Shown one piece after another: positions 52,672 to 62,016 of a DNA stretch of 64,000 nucleotides (positions within the stretch are counted from its first letter, which is position 1; each line of letters begins with the position of its first letter). The DNA lies in the NCBI GenBank assembly GCA_001399805.1, contig LIHJ01000089.1, positions 92,418-156,417 of the forward strand, given 5' to 3'. The position numbers and the translations under genes were made by a program. Source of the stretch: Candidatus Bathyarchaeota archaeon BA1. Its GTDB lineage: Archaea > Thermoproteota > Bathyarchaeia > Bathyarchaeales > Bathyarchaeaceae. Below the pieces are notes generated by a model. The model did not search any database, was not told the DNA's origin, and worked only from the letters and a program-made list of their open reading frames with translations.

Positions 52672-52768
52672 AACACTCCCTACGCCAGCATTACTTGGGT
52701 CAGGTTCAAAGGGTCGACGATGTTTCCAATCGTCCTCTCAGCCGGGTTAACCCCAGCTCCCCTGGCGT
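52672..52768 (-). promoter_or_regulatory. TPP riboswitch (THI box)
   Basis: On the minus strand, upstream of thiDN: GGGGAGCTGGGG, then GGCTGAGAGG, ACCCTTTGAACCTGA and GCTGGCGTAGGGA, the conserved elements of the TPP aptamer in order, closed by a CAAC/GTTG end pair. The P3 region has a small extra hairpin (GACGATTGGAAACATCGTC). About 225 nt separate it from the thiDN ATG. Archaeal TPP riboswitches are rare outside Thermoplasmata in what I know. Confidence 0.93.
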
Positions 52769-53021
52769 TGAATCGTTATGGCTCCTTTCATTTAAAGTTT
52801 ATTATGTCCTAAGAATTAACGTTGCTTATTGGTACTTATGATGCCCTCAGGCACCCAACTCAGCAACGATTGGGTCTACCAAAAAGACATTTTTGAGGTT
52901 GAAAGCTGGATAAATTAGGAGGGGGAGCCCCCAGAGGGTTATCAAAGGGGTCGAAAGGCAAAGACGCAATGTGGGTCAAAAAGTCGACAACTCTTATATG
53001 AAAAGTGTCCGTGTCCTCATC

Positions 53022-54083
53022 TTAGAAACCTCTTACCTCATTAAAGATGTTCTTGAGGGTGTCAAGGGTCAGATTTCCTCCTGTCAAGATGAGGGCAACC
53101 TTCCTTCCTTGAAGCTCGTCCTTGATCTTGAACGCAGCTGCGGTTGAGGCGGCTCCGGCTCCCTCCGCAAGTTGGTGTGTTGTCTCGAGGAGTGTTAGAA
53201 TCGCCTTTTTCATCTCCTCCTCGCTCACAAGAACAATGCCGTCGATCATCTTGTTGAGGATGTCTAAGGTGAGTTTGAAGGGAACCCTCGTAGCGAGACC
53301 CTCAGCAAAAGTTTCCGCTGACTCAGTTTCGATCATCTTCTTATTCCTCCAGGATAGGTAGACTGAGGGCGCCTTCTCAGCCTGAACCCCGATGACCTTT
53401 ACCTTAGGGTTTATGGACTTCGCAACAATGCAGGCTGCTGCAGCGCCGCTGCCGCCACCTATGGGGACGATTATGGTCTCGACATCTGAGAGGTCTTCCA
53501 TGATCTCAAGATATAGGGTTCCAACCCCGGCGATTAATAGAGGTTCGTTTGCTGGGTGAACATACATATAACCCTTCCTCTTGGCTTCCTCCTCGACCCA
53601 AAGCCTTGCCTCATCAAAGTCCAAACCGTGAAACTCGATGACGGCTCCAAGATCCTTTATGGCTTCAACCTTGTATGGGTTTGCATCCTTGGGCACCACA
53701 ATAACAGCCTTCACGCCGAAAAGAGAGGCTGCGTAGGCTATGGACTGACCGTGGTTTCCAGTTGAGGCTGTTATAACCCCTCTAAGCCTCTCGTCCTCAG
53801 AGAGGCTTGAAATAAGGTTTACGCCACCTCTAACCTTAAAGGCGCCTATAGGCTGAAGATTTTCACATTTCACATAGGCTTCAAAGCCCAGCCGCCTAGA
53901 AAGAGCTGTAGACCTCACGAGCGGCGTACGAGGAAGATACTTGCTTACGTTTCTTCGAGCCTCATAAACATCCTTTAACGTTATTGACTGAGACAAGTCT
54001 CCATCAGATAGAGCCGTAATGTGCTTACCTACCTTTAAGTTTTCTACGGTTAAAGGTTTAACGAGAACCGTCATAAATCCCAC
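53022..54083 (-). CDS. Threonine ammonia-lyase/serine racemase-like PLP enzyme
   Basis: A fold type II PLP enzyme, 353 aa. The PLP lysine is in LQPIGAFKVRGGVNLI, ASTGNHGQSIAYAA binds the substrate, and IVPIGGGSGAAAA binds the phosphate. The C-terminal regulatory ACT domain of biosynthetic IlvA is absent, so a catabolic dehydratase or racemase is as likely. The first Met may be too early (about 25 extra N-terminal residues). No ilv genes are adjacent. Confidence 0.85.
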   Translation of the reverse strand: MGFMTVLVKPLTVENLKVGKHITALSDGDLSQSITLKDVYEARRNVSKYLPRTPLVRSTALSRRLGFEAYVKCENLQPIGAFKVRGGVNLISSLSEDERLRGVITASTGNHGQSIAYAASLFGVKAVIVVPKDANPYKVEAIKDLGAVIEFHGLDFDEARLWVEEEAKRKGYMYVHPANEPLLIAGVGTLYLEIMEDLSDVETIIVPIGGGSGAAAACIVAKSINPKVKVIGVQAEKAPSVYLSWRNKKMIETESAETFAEGLATRVPFKLTLDILNKMIDGIVLVSEEEMKKAILTLLETTHQLAEGAGAASTAAAFKIKDELQGRKVALILTGGNLTLDTLKNIFNEVRGF

Positions 54084-54480
54084 AGAATTCAGCTTACCTC
54101 GTGATCTTCAGCTAATCATGACGTGAGATTCGACCCAAGAAGGGCTGCATCACATGAGATTACAAGTGGAGTGTTTTAATGGCTTCAATTACAATAGATT
54201 GCGGTATTTTAAGCACTTTCTTATCAGGGGCAGCGGGTTGTTGAGCCTCTCCGATAGTAGTCTTTGCCTCCCCCCACGAAGTCCGTCTAAGACTCAGCAG
54301 CATGTTACACTCCTTCTGTATGATCTCGTCTCTATCCAAAATCCACCCACTGCCTTAGCAGGGGACCCTGCCGGTTCTGCTTACATTTTTGGACATCCAG
54401 CATCTTTTATTTCACAAAACTTTTTCGGTGCAGGGGTGGGTTTTTAACCCTAAAGAGGCAGGTTCCGAAGTCTTATAGGT
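54084..54480. other. Intergenic stretch without a supported gene
   Basis: An open frame at 54154-54447 on plus has no family character. On minus, a broken frame reads KPTPAPKKFCEIKDAGCPKM and AVGGFWIETRSY with stops, perhaps a remnant. I see no RNA gene here. Confidence 0.3.
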
Positions 54481-55305
54481 TTATGAAAGGTATTCGAGGA
54501 CCATTCTTAGTCCTACGACGACAAGAAACACTCCAAAAATCCTTTCGAGATACCTAGCCTTCAGTCTTCTTGCTATGAGAGCGCCCACCTGGGCGCCTCC
54601 TATTACGCCTATGGACAGATAGAGGGCATAATCGGGGAGAACGTTCCCCAACATTAGGTGGGTGGCCACGCCCGAGAGCGAGGTGAACATCATCATGAAC
54701 ATGGAGGTTGCGACAGCGATGTGAATGGGAACACCCATCCCTAGGTTCATAACGGGAACCATCACCGCCCCTCCGCCCACCCCGAAGAAGCCTGAGGTGA
54801 AACCGCCCAAAAAACTGAGGGCAAGCCCTGGCTTCATGTTAGCATTATATTCGAAAACAACATCTTTTGAATCCGTTAATCGACGGTGCCAGCCTCTTTG
54901 CTTGGATTCCGAGGCCTTTTGAGCTCCCCTCTCCGGGGCCAGCATCATGCGGAGGGCAACAGCAACCAGGAATAACCCAAAGAGAAAGGATAGCCCTCTC
55001 GCCGTGACAAACCTTGTGACATAGGCTCCCATTATGGCGCCGGGCACGGTTCCCATCGTTAAGATTAGGCCCAGGCTATAATCAATGCGCCTTTGACGGC
55101 TATAGGCCAAGGTTGAAGAAAGAGCCGTGAAGATGATCATGGTTAGGCTTGTTCCCACAGCCTTGTGGGAGGGTATGAAGAATAGTAGGACCAGGGCGGG
55201 CACCACAAGAAAACCGCCGCCAACACCTATCATAGCAGAGATGATACCAACAGCAGAGGCCAATGTTATTACCGCAACCACTTCGATAAGGAACATTCGT
55301 CCCAC
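54481..55305 (-). CDS. TauE/SafE family membrane exporter
   Basis: A 274-aa protein with eight likely transmembrane helices in two repeats, each starting with the family glycine motif: GIISAMIGVGGGFLVVPALV and GFTSGFFGVGGGAVMVPVMN. Members export sulfite or sulfoacetate or similar anions. A charged loop of about 45 residues separates the halves. No sulfur genes adjacent. Confidence 0.88.
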   Translation of the reverse strand: MGRMFLIEVVAVITLASAVGIISAMIGVGGGFLVVPALVLLFFIPSHKAVGTSLTMIIFTALSSTLAYSRQRRIDYSLGLILTMGTVPGAIMGAYVTRFVTARGLSFLFGLFLVAVALRMMLAPERGAQKASESKQRGWHRRLTDSKDVVFEYNANMKPGLALSFLGGFTSGFFGVGGGAVMVPVMNLGMGVPIHIAVATSMFMMMFTSLSGVATHLMLGNVLPDYALYLSIGVIGGAQVGALIARRLKARYLERIFGVFLVVVGLRMVLEYLS

Positions 55306-55405
55306 AACTCATCCTATAAGAATGGAGAACAAACCCCTATTTTATATTTCAATCCATAGAAGAGCATAAAATCTTTTCACAATAGGGGTTAAATCATTCT
55401 TCACG

Positions 55406-56641
55406 TTGTTAGGCGGTGAACTCCATCATGCCTCCTATGGGGTCCCACGTTTTCTCACAACATCTCTGAACGTATGCCACGCTGCCATGGGGATACCCTT
55501 ATTTGATGCCAAAACCCACCGTGTTATCGAGGTTGTACCGAGGAAAAATCTGTTCTCGTTAGCGGGGTCAGCCGTGTCTGAGAAACCTTGTTTAAGGGTT
55601 CATAGGCTCTTGGGCGAGAAAGCTATAACCCTCGTTAGGAGGCTCAATCTTTTTAACCGAGAGCTAAAGGTCCAGCGAGCGGGAGATTATCTGTATATAC
55701 CATTGATTAATGACCCGCATCTCAAAGACCTTGAGGAATTTAAGAGGAGCCTTTTCCAATTTGAAATCTCCAAATATCAATTTTCTGAACGTGCCAAGCG
55801 GCCCCTCACACTGGTTGATGCATTGGAGGATATATTGCCCCCTCACCTTTTGGCCAGCCTTCCACACGCAATTGATTTTGTAGGAGACGTTGCCATTATT
55901 GAGATACCCCCAGAACTTGAGGGCTATAAAAAGGCTGTCGGGGAAGCAATATTGAACGTGCACAAAAGGACTCACACTGTTTTGGGAAAGTCTGGCGCTG
56001 TGGAGGGACTTTATCGTGTGAGGGAGTTTGAGGTGATAGCTGGCGTGGGGAAAACAGAAACCCTCCACAAGGAGCATGGTTGCTCGTATCACGTGGACTT
56101 GGCGAAGGTCTACTTTTCACCCAGGCTCTCCCACGAGCACAGTAGGATTGCGTTACAGGTTAGGAATGGCGAAACCGTGGTTGACATGTTTGCGGGGGTT
56201 GGGCCCTTCTCTGTCTTGATAGCAAAGGAGCACGAGAACGTGCAGGTATTCGCCGTTGACATCAACCCAGACGCCATAAACTATCTTAAGAAAAACATCA
56301 CCGTAAATTATGTTGAAGATAGGGTTGTGCCGATCCTCGGCGATGCAAGGGAGATTATTAAAGAAAGACTGATGGGGGTAGCGGATCGAGTCATCATGAA
56401 CTTGCCTGAGAGGGCAATAGAGTATGTTGACGTGGCATGTGAGGCGATCAAACCCGAGGGCGGCATCATGCACTATTATGAGTTCACGAGTGAGCCAAAC
56501 CCCTTAGAAGCAGCAGAGATTCGGTTGATTGAAGCTGTGAAGCAAACCAACCGCAACGTTCAGAGGATCCCGTTAACGAGAATTGTTCGGGCGACCGCGC
56601 CCCTGACTTGGCAGGTGGCTGTGGACGCCGAGCTTCGGTAG
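55406..56641 (+). CDS. trm5: Trm5 family tRNA (guanine37-N1) methyltransferase
   Basis: SAM-dependent Trm5 (411 aa as called) that methylates G37 beside the anticodon. The D1 domain has CLRVHRLLGEKAITLVRRLN. The Rossmann domain has VVDMFAGVGPFSVLIAK, FAVDINPDAINYLK and the NLPERA catalytic motif (NLP). The TTG start at 55406 is uncertain; ATG 55487 is an alternative. The last 69 bp overlap the convergent DUF371 gene. Confidence 0.9.
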   Translation: MLGGELHHASYGVPRFLTTSLNVCHAAMGIPLFDAKTHRVIEVVPRKNLFSLAGSAVSEKPCLRVHRLLGEKAITLVRRLNLFNRELKVQRAGDYLYIPLINDPHLKDLEEFKRSLFQFEISKYQFSERAKRPLTLVDALEDILPPHLLASLPHAIDFVGDVAIIEIPPELEGYKKAVGEAILNVHKRTHTVLGKSGAVEGLYRVREFEVIAGVGKTETLHKEHGCSYHVDLAKVYFSPRLSHEHSRIALQVRNGETVVDMFAGVGPFSVLIAKEHENVQVFAVDINPDAINYLKKNITVNYVEDRVVPILGDAREIIKERLMGVADRVIMNLPERAIEYVDVACEAIKPEGGIMHYYEFTSEPNPLEAAEIRLIEAVKQTNRNVQRIPLTRIVRATAPLTWQVAVDAELR

Positions 56642-57064
56642 CTCCTCTACTATTAACACTATCCTCACCTTCTGATGCGGATCCCGCAACGTTTCCACCA
56701 GCCTTCTAGAAAGGTCGTTGGCGGACTTATCTGCCCTTATGGCTATGGTTCGACCACAAACGTGATCGCTCCTTCTCACCACTAAATCCGTGGGGTGAGT
56801 AAATAGCAACCGAGGGCTCCCCCAGGCCTTCACGATCTCCCTCACACCCTCGGCCTCAATCATTATCGTTATTTGTGCACCTTCTCGTCTTGCTGCGTCC
56901 TTAAACTTTGGGGATAAATCTGCTGCACCCTTCGTTGCGCCTACAGCAATGACACAATCACCTCGCTTGGTGAGGGTCGTCTCTCTTGTGATCTCAAACG
57001 TCGTTTTATGGATTGATTGGATGTTCTCATGCCCGCGCGCGTCAATGACTTCACTTGTTTTCAT
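56573..57064 (-). CDS. DUF371 family protein
   Basis: A 163-aa DUF371 protein (IDARGHENIQSIHKTTFEI, TKRGDCVIAVGATKGAADLS, RRSDHVCGRTIAIRADKSAN). Compact beta-rich fold, function unknown. It overlaps the 3' end of trm5 tail to tail by 69 bp, so the last 23 residues (from about LPKLGVHSH) may be beyond the usual family end. Confidence 0.82.
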   Translation of the reverse strand: MKTSEVIDARGHENIQSIHKTTFEITRETTLTKRGDCVIAVGATKGAADLSPKFKDAARREGAQITIMIEAEGVREIVKAWGSPRLLFTHPTDLVVRRSDHVCGRTIAIRADKSANDLSRRLVETLRDPHQKVRIVLIVEELPKLGVHSHLPSQGRGRPNNSR

Positions 57065-57104
57065 ATTATCCCTAGGCTTAACAATTCGACAAAAGAACTC
57101 GTGG

Positions 57105-58079
57105 CTATTCGAGGACTTCTATGGAGTCCACCTTCCCGTCTCCATCTAGGTCGAATCCTTGGATTACCGTCGCAAATTCTTCCTTGTCGCTAAAGTTCTT
57201 TAGAGTGTCTTTCCAGAACTTTGTGAGGGCTAAGACGCAGGCCTTGGTTCCGACCGCCTTGTTACCAGCAAGAACAATGACGCTTTTGTCCTTGTTCCAA
57301 GGACTGGTTATTTTTGCTATCACCCCCACTGTGTCGCTTGTGTAGACATTGCCTGTTTTCTCAGAGACCAGTCCTCCGAAGAGGAATCCTTGCTCTGTTG
57401 GCATCATGTTGAATCGTATGGGCAAAAACCGATTGATCTCCTCCGTGATGAGGTTGGTCCCCGGGCCACCCACCAGGATTAGGTTGTTTCCCTCCTCCTT
57501 CTCAGCCTTTACATCTACATCCAGTTTTATAATGAAATCCTCAGGCAACTCCACGAATCGACCAAGGAAGAGGGTCAAATAGGAGGCGTAGTGTCCATCC
57601 CTTGCCCTAGCCTTGAAGGGACCGTGGGGATCCGGACTGCCCACCACAATCTTGCCATCGAAACTGCCATCCTCCTTCAGGAGGGGTCTGAGGAACTGCT
57701 CCATCCTCTCGTCGATGCTGGGAATCGGAATCGTTCTGATCTTTCGGTAGCCGAGGGGGAGCTCCACACCAAAGGCGGGGAAAGAAACCTTATAATACTT
57801 CGCGATGGCTCCCTTCTTCTCCTCCTCCCTAACCACTTTTATCAAGCCAGCCCTCGCTAGCTTCCTAATGTGATAGTAGACCTTTTGCTCATGCACTCCT
57901 AACCTCCTAGCGATCTCTATCGGATACATCTCCTCCTCGCTAAGGAGCTCCAGGATCTTCCAACCCATCTCACTTAAGGCGGCTTTAAGTCCCTCAGGGT
58001 GGTCAAAAATGGCTAGGTCCTTAACCTCATGTTCTCTTTCCACACTGAGCAACAGCCTTTTCTTCATTTGAAACACCAT
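57105..58079 (-). CDS. Winged helix fused to an S-layer-like domain with EF-hand-type C-terminus
   Basis: A 324-aa protein. Residues 25-105 are an ArsR-type winged helix (LLSEEEMYPIEIARRLGVHE, then VYYHIRKLARAGLI). The rest is a domain that in archaea occurs in S-layer proteins (NNLILVGGPGTNLITEEINR). The C-terminus GFDLDGDGKVDSIEVLE matches an EF-hand-type calcium loop, here with no signal peptide, so it is likely cytosolic. A ligand-sensing regulator is my inference. Confidence 0.75.
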   Translation of the reverse strand: MVFQMKKRLLLSVEREHEVKDLAIFDHPEGLKAALSEMGWKILELLSEEEMYPIEIARRLGVHEQKVYYHIRKLARAGLIKVVREEEKKGAIAKYYKVSFPAFGVELPLGYRKIRTIPIPSIDERMEQFLRPLLKEDGSFDGKIVVGSPDPHGPFKARARDGHYASYLTLFLGRFVELPEDFIIKLDVDVKAEKEEGNNLILVGGPGTNLITEEINRFLPIRFNMMPTEQGFLFGGLVSEKTGNVYTSDTVGVIAKITSPWNKDKSVIVLAGNKAVGTKACVLALTKFWKDTLKNFSDKEEFATVIQGFDLDGDGKVDSIEVLE

Positions 58080-58344
58080 AAGGAGGCTCCGACTTTTGTC
58101 TTGGAATGGGTTTCGCTCTTAACTAAGGATGCTTCCTTGTTTTATAAATATTTTTTTAATGGTTTCAGCGTGAGGCTTCTAAAGCCATGAAAACCCCTAC
58201 AACTTCCCTTTCAACTCTAAAACCACTTTATTAAAAAAGCTTATGGGTTTATTCTACAAATTATCCGTTGCCTTTAGGATGAAACGGCTTAACCGTGGTG
58301 AGGGCAGGGGTTGATCTGAAAAAGAGAATAGTGAGGAGTAGCTG

Positions 58345-61300
58345 ATGTGTGGGATATTTGGCTGCATCCTCAAAAACGGTAATGCAGCGCCAATCATTCA
58401 CGCCGCCTTAAAAAGGCTTGAGTATAGGGGTTACGACTCCTGTGGAGAAGCCACTATCCACAACGGAAGGCTGTTCATAAAAAAGGACGCTGGGAAGATT
58501 GACGAAGTTCACGCGCGCTATAACCTTGATGACCTTCCAGGGCGGATTGGCATAGGACATTGCCTTACTCCTGATACATATGTGCTATTGTCTGACGGCG
58601 AAATTCGTAAGATAAGTGAATTGACAGATAAAGACGCCATAATGTGCATAGGTTTAGATAACCTAGTCTGTAAATACACCAGTAAGATCAAAATCGCTAC
58701 CCATAAATCCCCACCTCATTTGTATGAAGTGAAAACCTCTTATTTCTCCTTTAAGTGTACGGGTGATCATCGGGTTTTCGTTGCAACAAAAGAGGGGAAA
58801 ATAAAGGCGAAAAAAGTTAAGGAACTTACAGGTGAAGAACTAATACCAATTATTAGAAGAAATCTGATAAAAGATAATGACCCGCCTCTCTTAACCGAAA
58901 CCTATTTTGAAAGACATTATAAGCTGACACCTGAAGTGAGAAGAGGATTAAGAGAGGAGGTAGGCTATAATATTGGTTTCGAAGGTTTCCCCCTAAAACC
59001 ATCAAGTGAGGTAACTCATTTTCTAATACCACCTGCTCGTCCTTGCCCTGAGCTTTTACAAATTGTCGGATACCATCTAGGAAATGGATACACCTCAAAA
59101 CGTTTCCTTAAGTATAAAGAGGAAAAGAAAGAAGTGATCGAGAAATATCGTGGCCTCTTCGAGAAACTCTTCAATGTATCTGGAAGTCTGAAAAGGGAAG
59201 GGAATTTTTTTGTATTAAGAATACACAGCAGTTTCCTCGTGACGTGGTTCCAAGAAAATTTTGAGAGCGCCTTTGCTCCCCATAAAAAAGATATCCCCCC
59301 ATTTATTGGAAGATTACCAGATGATCAACTAGCCAGTTTTTTAAGAGGCGTATTCGATGCAGAGGGATCCATTGATATATCTTCAAGACAGATCTCGCTC
59401 AGAATGACCAGTAGGCAGGTTGTCCAGAAAATTCAACTTCTCCTACTTCGATTCGGAGTGCTCAGTACCTATTCTCAGAGTGCAAGTAGAAGGGGTTGGC
59501 GAAGAGCCCACGGGCTTTACATTAATGATGCAAAATCCATCGATAAATTTAGCAGGGAAATAGGCTTTTCCTCAAAAGAAAAGCAGAGGCGACTAGATCA
59601 GCTGATAAAGGGAATGGATGGATTAACCTACAAGCACTTCTCCCTCCCCATACGGTGTGATTGCTTATACTGGAACCATTTACGTGGGTGCAACGTTCGC
59701 CTTCATGGCGTAAACCGCTCATATCTTACAGATTACCGTTTACATAGGGAGATTCTGCCTAAACTAGAAATGAAAAAGAGGGAATTAGAAAAGAAATCTT
59801 CATCCGAGCTACGGGAGATGAGGGAAGTTCTAGGTTTATCAATGAGGAAAGTGGCTGAGAAAATGGGTGTTCATCCCAATACCATATACTTACTGGAGCA
59901 CGGAAAACTTAACGATTCCAGCTTACAAAGGAAAATAGCGAAGCTGATTGAAAATAAGCGAAGGGAAACGCTGGAAAAACTTGAAAGAACATTACACCTA
60001 ATAAGAACGCATCTAGAATCGGATTTAGTATGGGTTAGACCTAAGATAAAGAAGGTCAGAGCAGAAGGCGACCTATTATATGATATAGAAGTGGAGGGGG
60101 ATCACAATTTTATCGGAAATGGAATAGTACAACATAACAGCAGATGGGCAACGCATGGGGCCCCCTCCCAAGTGAATGCCCATCCCCATGTGGATTGTAG
60201 TGGGCAAATCGCTGTTGTTCATAATGGTATCATTGAAAACTTTGCGGAGCTTAGGGCGGAGCTTGAGGGGCTTGGGCACGTTTTTCATTCTAAAACCGAT
60301 ACAGAGGTTATTCCTCATCTTATAGAGGAGAGGTTAAAGGGGGGCTTAACCTTTATTGAGGCATTACGCGAGGCCATAAATCGATTGGAGGGTTCCTATG
60401 CCATCGCCATTATTTCCATTAAGGAGCCTGATAAGATCTTTTGTTCTCGGAGAGAAAGCCCTCTCGTGGTTGGGATTGCTGAAAACGCCGCTTATTGCGC
60501 ATCCGACATCCCTGCTTTTCTTCCATTAACAAATAAAGCCGTCATTATTGAAAATGGGGAATTTGTTGTTCTCAGCGATGAGGGATACGAGATTCGAAGA
60601 ATTGCTGACTGGAGCTTGATATTGAGGGAACCCAGGATCATCGACTGGAGCCCTGAGATGACTGAAAAGCAGGGTTATCCCCACTTTATGCTGAAGGAGA
60701 TTCATGAGCAACACCTTTGTCTTAAAAACGCGCTTCGGTTGCAGGAGCAGTATCTGGAGCTAATGACCACCTTCCTTGATCGCGCTGGAGAGGTCTTCTT
60801 GGTGGCTTGTGGAACCTCCTACCACGCCTGCCTCGCTGCCTCCTACATGTTCTCCAAGCTGGCTTTTTTAGCCACCCACCCAGTTATAGCATCAGAATTC
60901 ATTGAGCAACATGGCAAAGCAGTAAACATTGATAGCACCATCCTCGCCGTTAGCCAATCCGGGGAAACCGCAGACACATTAGCCGCCGTGGAACACGCAA
61001 GACTTCGAGCCGCCACCATCCTGGGGTTAACCAACGTTATCGGATCCACCTTAACTCGGGTTTCCCGCGTTTATGTTTGTCAACAATCGGGTCCGGAGAT
61101 AGGGGTTGCGGCGACAAAAACCTTTACTTCCCAGCTTTCTGTGCTTTCTCAGCTTGCATTGAGGCTTGCCAAGAAAAGGGGAAAAGTCTCTCATGAGGAG
61201 ATTGAGTATCTTGAAGAAAAACTGGAGCAGATTCCGGACATCGCTGAAACCATCATTCAAACTCAGGAGGAGAAGATTAAACAAATCGCTAAAAAGTATC

Positions 61301-61746
61301 GAGACAGGCAATGCTTTGTCTTTTTGGGACGGGGTATAAGCTCTGCCACAGCTCTTGAGGGCAGGCTGAAGCTCCTGGAGATAGCCTACATCCCCTCGAT
61401 AGCCTTCCCAGCTGGGGAAAGTAAGCACGGCCCCATCAGCCTAATTGAGCCGGGCTTTCCCGTAATCTTCATCTGCACTAGAGATGAGACCCACAAAATC
61501 ATCATAGGGAACATAATGGAAATGAAGGCCCGAGGAGCATCCATCATTACAATAATCGAGGAGGGAGACGAAGAGATAAAGGCCCTAGCCGACGACTACA
61601 TTGAAATGGCGAAGGGTGTGCCTGAGGTCCTCTCGCCAATCCTATATGTTATCCCACTGCAACTCCTCGCTTACTACATGGCGATTGAAAGAGGATGCGA
61701 CCCAGACATGCCCAGGCACCTAGCCAAAAGCGTGACTGTCAAATAG
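58345..61746 (+). CDS. glmS: Glutamine-fructose-6-phosphate aminotransferase with intein
   Basis: GlmS, 1133 aa before and 607 aa after protein splicing. MCGIFG gives the nucleophile Cys2. The glutaminase domain is broken at IGIGH by an intein (residues 73-598) and resumes SRWATHGAPSQ, the GHTRWATHG motif with Ser for Thr as the +1 residue. The isomerase domain has VACGTSYHACLAA and SQSGETADTLAA. It makes glucosamine-6-phosphate. GAGG lies 9 nt before the ATG. Confidence 0.95.
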   Translation: MCGIFGCILKNGNAAPIIHAALKRLEYRGYDSCGEATIHNGRLFIKKDAGKIDEVHARYNLDDLPGRIGIGHCLTPDTYVLLSDGEIRKISELTDKDAIMCIGLDNLVCKYTSKIKIATHKSPPHLYEVKTSYFSFKCTGDHRVFVATKEGKIKAKKVKELTGEELIPIIRRNLIKDNDPPLLTETYFERHYKLTPEVRRGLREEVGYNIGFEGFPLKPSSEVTHFLIPPARPCPELLQIVGYHLGNGYTSKRFLKYKEEKKEVIEKYRGLFEKLFNVSGSLKREGNFFVLRIHSSFLVTWFQENFESAFAPHKKDIPPFIGRLPDDQLASFLRGVFDAEGSIDISSRQISLRMTSRQVVQKIQLLLLRFGVLSTYSQSASRRGWRRAHGLYINDAKSIDKFSREIGFSSKEKQRRLDQLIKGMDGLTYKHFSLPIRCDCLYWNHLRGCNVRLHGVNRSYLTDYRLHREILPKLEMKKRELEKKSSSELREMREVLGLSMRKVAEKMGVHPNTIYLLEHGKLNDSSLQRKIAKLIENKRRETLEKLERTLHLIRTHLESDLVWVRPKIKKVRAEGDLLYDIEVEGDHNFIGNGIVQHNSRWATHGAPSQVNAHPHVDCSGQIAVVHNGIIENFAELRAELEGLGHVFHSKTDTEVIPHLIEERLKGGLTFIEALREAINRLEGSYAIAIISIKEPDKIFCSRRESPLVVGIAENAAYCASDIPAFLPLTNKAVIIENGEFVVLSDEGYEIRRIADWSLILREPRIIDWSPEMTEKQGYPHFMLKEIHEQHLCLKNALRLQEQYLELMTTFLDRAGEVFLVACGTSYHACLAASYMFSKLAFLATHPVIASEFIEQHGKAVNIDSTILAVSQSGETADTLAAVEHARLRAATILGLTNVIGSTLTRVSRVYVCQQSGPEIGVAATKTFTSQLSVLSQLALRLAKKRGKVSHEEIEYLEEKLEQIPDIAETIIQTQEEKIKQIAKKYRDRQCFVFLGRGISSATALEGRLKLLEIAYIPSIAFPAGESKHGPISLIEPGFPVIFICTRDETHKIIIGNIMEMKARGASIITIIEEGDEEIKALADDYIEMAKGVPEVLSPILYVIPLQLLAYYMAIERGCDPDMPRHLAKSVTVK
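58561..60138 (+). mobile_element. Intein with LAGIDADG endonuclease and HTH in GlmS
   Basis: A 526-aa intein from CLTPDTYVLLSDGEI to GNGIVQHN, followed by Ser+1. Block B-like KCTGDHRVFVAT. The LAGIDADG helices are IVGYHLGNGY (about residue 239) and FLRGVFDAEGSI (about 332). An HTH (MRKVAEKMGVHPNTIYLLEH) lies near residues 499-518, between the endonuclease and the C-terminal splicing blocks. Terminal His-Asn is intact, so splicing should work. Confidence 0.88.
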
Positions 61747-62016
61747 TATGATCCTTTAGCAGAAAATGAACTTAATAAGCCAACGTTTCCGTGAGGCCAA
61801 CAATTCATTCTATCTTTCTTGCTGAGCTTGATCGTGCACCATAACATTTCATTTTCTAGAGGGTTATTAAATTGCAATGCATAAATCCTTCTACTTGGTT
61901 CTAACGTCATACATGCATAATGGAACAGTGGATACGTTACCGTGTTAGGAGCGCGTTTGATCTAAAATCTTAAGGCATACGTTTTCGTTATTCTTAAGGA
62001 TGGAAGTGAGGTTGAC

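Noticed and set aside
52910..52995. Possible riboswitch-like element (GTCGAAAGGCAAAGACGCAA)
   Set aside because: It recalls part of the cyclic-di-GMP aptamer, but the first half and pairing partners are missing and no suitable gene follows.
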